Assembly (NCBI RefSeq): GCF_900115675.1
Contig: NZ_FOXI01000002.1
Location: 1-64,000, forward strand
Source: Halolamina pelagica
Lineage (GTDB): Archaea > Halobacteriota > Halobacteria > Halobacteriales > Haloferacaceae
Length of the DNA: 64,000 nucleotides
Direction of reading: 5' to 3'
Shown here: positions 59,621-64,000 of the stretch, in pieces
Position numbering within the stretch: position 1 is the stretch's first letter
Layout of the letters: the number at the start of each line of letters is the position of its first letter
Position numbers and translations under genes: made by a program
Notes under the pieces: model-generated
What the model was told of the DNA's origin: nothing
Seen by the model: only the letters and a program-made list of their open reading frames with translations
Databases searched by the model: none

Positions 59621-60402
59621 TGACGGGCGAGCCGACCCGGATCGTCGTCACCGGCGCCTCGGGGCGGATGGGCGAGGAACTGATCGACGCTGCCGGCGAC
59701 CGCAGCGACGTGCTGATCGTCGCCGCCGTCTCCCGGACGCCCGGGTCCGTCACCGCCGAGGCGGCGGTCGGCACGCACCTCGACGCCACGCTCGCCGACG
59801 AGGACCACGTCGACGCCGTGGTCGACTTCACCGCGCCCGAGGCGACTGCCGAGTACGCCGCCATCGCCGCCGAGCACGGCGTCGCGTTCGTCACCGGGAC
59901 GACCGGATTGGCGGGCCACGAGGCCGACCCCGTGACCGCACTCGACGCCGCCAGCGAGTCGGTTCCGGTTCTCCACGCCAGCAACTTCTCGCGGGGGATC
60001 GCCACACTCCGCGGGGCGATCCGCGAGGCCGCGGCCTCGCTCCCGGGCTACGACGTGGAGGTCACCGAGACCCACCACGACGGGAAGCGTGACGCCCCGA
60101 GCGGCACCGCGCTCACGCTCGCCGAGGATATCGAGGCCGAGCGCTCGGACCTGACCGAGCGCCAGCACGGCCGCGAGGGCGAGCAGCCCCGCGAACCTGA
60201 GGAGATCGGCGTCCACGCCCGCCGCGCCGGCGACGTGACCGGCGAGCACGAGGTGCTGTTCGCGGGCAACCGCGAGACGGTCTCGCTCTCCCACCGTGCG
60301 GGCGACCGCGGGGTGTTCGCCGAGGGCGCGCTGGACGCCGCCGTCGCCGTCGCCGACCGCGAGCCCGGCCGCTACGAGTTCGCCGACCTGCTCCGGGATT
60401 GA
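59620..60402 (+). CDS. dapB: 4-hydroxy-tetrahydrodipicolinate reductase
   Basis: A 260-residue NAD(P)H-dependent reductase. Rossmann motif VVTGASGRMGEE at the N-terminus, DFTAPEATAEY, VTGTTG, and the signature ETHHDGKRDAPSGTALTLAEDI with the active-site histidines and lysine. The long acidic stretch EAERSDLTERQHGREGEQPREPEEIG is a haloarchaeal insertion. Start overlaps the dapA stop by one base. Confidence 0.96.
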   Translation: MTGEPTRIVVTGASGRMGEELIDAAGDRSDVLIVAAVSRTPGSVTAEAAVGTHLDATLADEDHVDAVVDFTAPEATAEYAAIAAEHGVAFVTGTTGLAGHEADPVTALDAASESVPVLHASNFSRGIATLRGAIREAAASLPGYDVEVTETHHDGKRDAPSGTALTLAEDIEAERSDLTERQHGREGEQPREPEEIGVHARRAGDVTGEHEVLFAGNRETVSLSHRAGDRGVFAEGALDAAVAVADREPGRYEFADLLRD

Positions 60403-60430
60403 TTGCCCCCCAACTCACTACCTATCACCA

Positions 60431-61264
60431 ATGAGCCTCGAACCCGAGATTTCGGACCTGTGGAACCGCTACCAGGACGGACTTACCGCCGCCGACGCCG
60501 GCAGTAGTGAACTGGAGACACTCGACGCCTTCCTCGCCGCGCTGGAGGCCGGCGAGTACCGCGCCGCCGAACAGGTCGGCCCCGCGGAGTGGGAAGCCGT
60601 CGAGTGGGTCAAGCAGGGCGTCCTGCTCAACTTCGGCCTGCGCGAGACCCGGCCCCGCAGCTACGGTGGCGTCGACTACTACGACGTGCTCCCGCTGCGG
60701 TCGACCGACGACCTCGCGGAGCGCGGCACGCGGAACACGCCCGACGGCACCGTCCTCCGCCCGGGCTCCTACCTCGGGGAGGACGTGATCGCCATGTCGC
60801 CGAGTTTCGTCAACATCGGCGCCTACGTCGGCGACGGGGCGCTCGTGGACTCCAACGACGTGGTCGGCTCCTGTGCCCAGATCGGTGCGGGGGTCAAGCT
60901 CGGCGCGAACACGCTGATCGGCGGCGTGCTCGAACCGGTCGAGGAGGCGCCGGTGGTGATCGAGGACGGCGTCTCCCTCGGCGCCGGCTGCCGGGTCACC
61001 TCCGGCTTCGTCGTCGGCGAGAACGCCGTCGTCGCCGAGGACACGCTTTTGACGCCCCGGATCCCCGTCTACGACCTCGTGGATGACGAAGTCCACTACG
61101 GCCGGCTGCCGCCCGAGCGCCGGGCGTTCCAGCGCTACGTGGAGTCCTCAGTCTCCGAGGAGGAACTCATCCCGGGGAAGGCGTACAAGCCGGCCGTCGT
61201 CGCCACCGGTCTGGAACAGGAAACGCTCGAAGCGACCCAGCGCGAGGGCGCGCTCCGGGAATGA
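60431..61264 (+). CDS. dapD: tetrahydrodipicolinate N-succinyltransferase
   Basis: A 277-residue acyltransferase with a left-handed beta-helix of hexapeptide repeats (VIAMSPSFVNIGAYVGDGALVDSNDVVGSCAQIGAGVKLGANTLIGGVLEPV...). The N-terminal helical domain and GTVLRPGSYLGEDV match DapD rather than generic maltose acetyltransferase. It shows the pathway uses the succinylase branch. Start at ATG 60431, 28 bases after dapB; the stop overlaps the lysA start (GAATGA). Confidence 0.92.
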   Translation: MSLEPEISDLWNRYQDGLTAADAGSSELETLDAFLAALEAGEYRAAEQVGPAEWEAVEWVKQGVLLNFGLRETRPRSYGGVDYYDVLPLRSTDDLAERGTRNTPDGTVLRPGSYLGEDVIAMSPSFVNIGAYVGDGALVDSNDVVGSCAQIGAGVKLGANTLIGGVLEPVEEAPVVIEDGVSLGAGCRVTSGFVVGENAVVAEDTLLTPRIPVYDLVDDEVHYGRLPPERRAFQRYVESSVSEEELIPGKAYKPAVVATGLEQETLEATQREGALRE

Positions 61265-62571
61265 GCCACGAGGACCACAGCCCGACGGGCGTCGACGAGC
61301 GACCCGACGGCGGCCCCGCAGTCCGTCGACTCGCTGACTGGGACCGCGAGACCCTGGAAGAACTCGCCGCCGAGCACGGCACGCCGCTGTACGCGTTCGA
61401 CCCCGCGCGAGTCCGGGAGAACTGCCGGCGCCTCCACGGCGCGTTCCCCGGGGCCGACATCCAGTACGCCGCGAAGGCCCACACCGCCCGCCGGACCCTC
61501 AAAGCCGTCCACGACGAGGGGCTGGGGATCGAGTCCGCCTCGGCGGGCGAAGTGCGGCGTGCGCTCGACGCCGGGATCCCGGGCGCGGACGTGACCTACA
61601 CCGCGGTCAACCCGCCAGCCCAGGACCTGGACGCCGTCGTCGCGGCGTGGCGGAGCCACCCCGACCTGACGATCACCGCGGGAGCGGCGGACACGATCGA
61701 CCGCCTCGCCGAGCGCGGGTTCGACGGCCGCCTGCGCCTGCGAGTGAACCCCGGCGTCGGCGCCGGCCATCACGAGAAGGTCGTGACCGGCGGCCACCCG
61801 AAGTTCGGCGTCGCGCTCGACCGCGCGCCCGACCTCGCCGCCCGGGCGGCCGAAGCGTTCGAGTTCGCCGGCATCCACGCCCACGCCGGGTCCGGGATCT
61901 CGGGCGAGGATCTCGCGGACCACCGCGAACTCGTCCGCCGGATGGGCGAGTTGGCGCGGGAGCTCGAAGCGGACGGCATCCCGGTCGAGACGGTCGACGT
62001 GGGCGGCGGATTCGGCGTCCCCTACCGCGAGGACGCACCGCCGCTCGATCTCGACGCCGTCGCCGAGGCGACCCGAGAGGCCCTGGGCGAGGTCGACGCG
62101 ACGCTCGCGATCGAACCTGGACGCTACGTCGTCGCCGACGCCGGCGTCCTGCTGACGCGGGTGAACACCGTGAAGGAGGCCCTCGGGACGGTCGTCGCCG
62201 GCGTCGACGCCGGGATGACGACGCTGCTCCGGCCGGCGATGTACGACGCGTACCACGCGGTTCGGAACCTGGGGGGGGACACGAGCGGCCGCGAGCAGGT
62301 CGGCGTCACCGTCGCCGGCCCGGTCTGTGAGACCGCGGACCTGCTCTGTGAGAACCGCCCCCTCCCCCGTCCGGAGCGCGGGGACCTGCTCACGGTGGGG
62401 AACGCCGGCGCGTACGGCTACGAGATGGCGTCGACGTACAACTCCCGGCCCCGGCCCGCGGAAGTCACTGTCGACGGCGACCTCCTCCGCCGGCGCGAGA
62501 CGCTCGCGGACGTGAGCCGGCTCGACGCGCCGGGGGAGTCAAGCCGCCGGAGCGACGAGAGGGAGCCATGA
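61261..62571 (+). CDS. lysA: diaminopimelate decarboxylase
   Basis: A 436-residue PLP enzyme that makes lysine in the last step. PLP lysine in IQYAAKAHTARRTL (near residue 65), HAGSGISGEDL, VDVGGGFGVPYREDAPP, EPGRYVVADAG, and the C-terminal GPVCETADLLCENRPLP and GNAGAYGYEMASTYNSRPRP with the substrate-binding Cys and Tyr. Start overlaps dapD by 4 bases and its stop overlaps dapF by 4 bases. Confidence 0.96.
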   Translation: MSHEDHSPTGVDERPDGGPAVRRLADWDRETLEELAAEHGTPLYAFDPARVRENCRRLHGAFPGADIQYAAKAHTARRTLKAVHDEGLGIESASAGEVRRALDAGIPGADVTYTAVNPPAQDLDAVVAAWRSHPDLTITAGAADTIDRLAERGFDGRLRLRVNPGVGAGHHEKVVTGGHPKFGVALDRAPDLAARAAEAFEFAGIHAHAGSGISGEDLADHRELVRRMGELARELEADGIPVETVDVGGGFGVPYREDAPPLDLDAVAEATREALGEVDATLAIEPGRYVVADAGVLLTRVNTVKEALGTVVAGVDAGMTTLLRPAMYDAYHAVRNLGGDTSGREQVGVTVAGPVCETADLLCENRPLPRPERGDLLTVGNAGAYGYEMASTYNSRPRPAEVTVDGDLLRRRETLADVSRLDAPGESSRRSDEREP

Positions 62572-63452
62572 GCGTCCCGTTCGAGAAGTACGACGGCGCG
62601 GGCAACGACTTCGTGGTGGTGGACGCAGACGACGGCGCCGTCGAGGACCGCGCCGCGTTCGCCCGCGCTCACTGCGACCGGGAGACGGGCGTGGTCGACG
62701 GGGCGGGGGGGCGCCGCGGCGCCGACGGCGTCCTCTTCCTCTCACTCGATGGCGACACCGACCCAGCAACGGTGACGATGACCCTGGTCCAGCCGGACGG
62801 CTCCGTCGCCGAGATGTGCGGCAACGGCGCGCGCTGCGTGGCCGCGTGGGCGGCCGACCGATCGGGGGCGTCGACCGTCGCCATCGACACGCCAGCGGGC
62901 CGCCGGCGCGCGGTCGTCGAGGAGGAGGTCGCCGTGGAGATGGGGACGCCGACGTTCGATCCCGGGGCGGTCCCGCTCGCGGGCGACGACCCCGCGATCG
63001 ACGCGACGCTCGACGAACTCGACGGAACGCCGGCGGCGGGGCTGTCGGTGACGGCGGTCAACACCGGCGTGCCCCACGCAGTCGTCTTCGTCGACGACGT
63101 GGAGGCGGTCGACATCGACGCCGTCGCGCCGCCGATCCGCCACGCCGACACGTTCCCCGAGGGCGCGAACGTCACGTTCGCGGCTCGGGAGGGGGACGGC
63201 TACCGCCAGCGCACCTTCGAGCGCGGCGTCGAGGGGGAGACCCGCGCCTGCGGCACCGGCGCCGTCGCCGTCGCCGCCGCCGCGGCGCGCCTCGGCCACC
63301 TGTCCGACGCCGGCGAGACGAACTGGGTCACCGTGACACCGCCGGGGGGCGAACTCGGTGTCGCGGTCCCCGACGACGGACCGGCGCGCCTGCGCGGCCC
63401 CGCCGAGAAGCGCTTCGAGGGGGAGCTTCCCGTTCCGGGGGGCGAACAGTGA
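62568..63452 (+). CDS. dapF: diaminopimelate epimerase
   Basis: A 294-residue cofactor-free racemase. The two catalytic cysteines are in EMCGNGARCVAAW and RACGTGAVAVAAAAA; the N-terminal KYDGAGNDFVVVD and central VNTGVPHAVVFVDD are typical. It converts LL- to meso-diaminopimelate, the substrate of LysA. The GTG start of dapE overlaps its stop. Confidence 0.96.
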   Translation: MSVPFEKYDGAGNDFVVVDADDGAVEDRAAFARAHCDRETGVVDGAGGRRGADGVLFLSLDGDTDPATVTMTLVQPDGSVAEMCGNGARCVAAWAADRSGASTVAIDTPAGRRRAVVEEEVAVEMGTPTFDPGAVPLAGDDPAIDATLDELDGTPAAGLSVTAVNTGVPHAVVFVDDVEAVDIDAVAPPIRHADTFPEGANVTFAAREGDGYRQRTFERGVEGETRACGTGAVAVAAAAARLGHLSDAGETNWVTVTPPGGELGVAVPDDGPARLRGPAEKRFEGELPVPGGEQ

Positions 63453-64000
63453 GCTTCGACCCGATCGACTTTCTCGCGGACGCGGTGCGGGCGGACTCGA
63501 CGACCGACGTGCGCGAGTCCCGCGATCTGTTGCTCGACGCGCTGCGGGACGACGAACACGACCCAGACGTCGACGCCGCCGGGAACGTCCGCGCGAGCCG
63601 CGGATCCGGGCGCCCGCACCTCGTCTTCAACACCCACCTCGACACCGTCTCGCCCCACGTTCCCTTCGAGCGCGACGGCGAGGTGATCCGCGGCCGGGGC
63701 GCCTGCGACGCGAAGGGCCCACTGGCCGCACTGCTCGCCGCGTTTCTCGAGGTAGAGATCGACGAGGGCACGCTTACGCTCGCGGTCACCCCGGACGAGG
63801 AGGCGCTCTCGACGGGCGCCCACGCGCTGATGACCGGCGAGGTGGCGCCCGGCGGTCCGGGCGAGGCGGGCGCGAGCGTCGATCCGCTCCCGGCAGTCCG
63901 CCCGGAGCCGGACGCGTTCGTCGTCGGCGAGCCGACCGGACTCGACGTCTGCACCGCCGCGCGCGGTCGGTTCGAGGGGACGATCGCGGTCGAGGGGACC
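63449..64000 (+). CDS. dapE: succinyl-diaminopimelate desuccinylase, N-terminal part (3' truncated by window)
   Basis: An M20-family metallohydrolase starting at GTG 63449, 184 residues visible. The metal sites are in FNTHLDTVSPH (His and catalytic Asp), RGACDAKGPLAALLAAF (bridging Asp), and PDEEALSTGAHAL (Glu-Glu). It overlaps dapF and completes the succinylase branch set by DapD. Related ArgE/LysK cannot be excluded without the C-terminus. The aminotransferase step (DapC) is not encoded here. Confidence 0.88.
   Translation, partial: MSFDPIDFLADAVRADSTTDVRESRDLLLDALRDDEHDPDVDAAGNVRASRGSGRPHLVFNTHLDTVSPHVPFERDGEVIRGRGACDAKGPLAALLAAFLEVEIDEGTLTLAVTPDEEALSTGAHALMTGEVAPGGPGEAGASVDPLPAVRPEPDAFVVGEPTGLDVCTAARGRFEGTIAVEGT

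Overview
The window is a chromosomal segment of a halophilic archaeon (class Halobacteria). The evidence is high GC, very acidic proteins, Tat and lipobox secretion signals, halocyanin, an S-layer glycoprotein with a PGF-CTERM tail, archaeosortase A, a bat-type HTH_10 regulator, diphthine synthase, Trm5, Gar1, SRP19 and a presenilin-type protease. Genus cannot be fixed from sequence alone. Short overlapping stop/start junctions (TGATG, ATGA) mark many operons, and several genes look leaderless.

Layout. 1-6.7 kb: the end of acetyl-CoA synthetase; an iron-associated pair (flavoprotein behind a DtxR-like palindrome, then a frameshifted iron/siderophore-binding lipoprotein); an MFS carrier; a YeiH-type exporter; a GNAT enzyme with a zinc ribbon. 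6.7-11.5 kb: a 7TM sensor kinase, a DRG-type GTPase, a two-domain VOC protein, and a RelE-like toxin/antitoxin pair lying between the VOC gene and a decayed second copy of its 3' end. 11.7-17.9 kb: the S-layer glycoprotein directly followed by archaeosortase A, then diphthine synthase and a PrsW protease. 17.9-22.5 kb: two tandem copies of a divergent DppB/DppC permease pair, with no ATPase or binding protein. 22.6-30.5 kb: a respiratory copper block with a CcoI-like P-type ATPase, membrane proteins, a double-domain halocyanin and a ba3-type cytochrome oxidase (coxB, coxA).

30.5-44.4 kb looks like an acquired island bounded by gene debris and a TnpB remnant. It carries a molybdenum respiratory system: a small SUOX-fold protein, MobA, a bat-type regulator, and an Fe-S / NrfD / Mo-catalytic set in the order of tetrathionate reductase (ttrBCA), followed by a TorD chaperone and an Mrp ATPase. 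Two promoters in the island share a bipartite palindromic element (CCAAACAGTATTGG plus a second copy 52-53 bp on) and, at the same distance downstream, a short upstream ORF. This is the most novel-looking signal in the window.

44.4-58.4 kb: DUF2237, a MacB-type ABC system with a CARDB-like surface protein, a HAD hydrolase, a frameshifted winged-helix regulator, tRNA-Thr(CGT), Trm5, the divergent btuCD/btuF B12 transporter (BtuF also ends in PGF-CTERM), SRP19-Gar1-presenilin protease, a PUA protein and a NYN nuclease. 58.5-64 kb: a tight operon for lysine by the succinylated diaminopimelate route, dapA-dapB-dapD-lysA-dapF-dapE, the last gene cut by the window edge.
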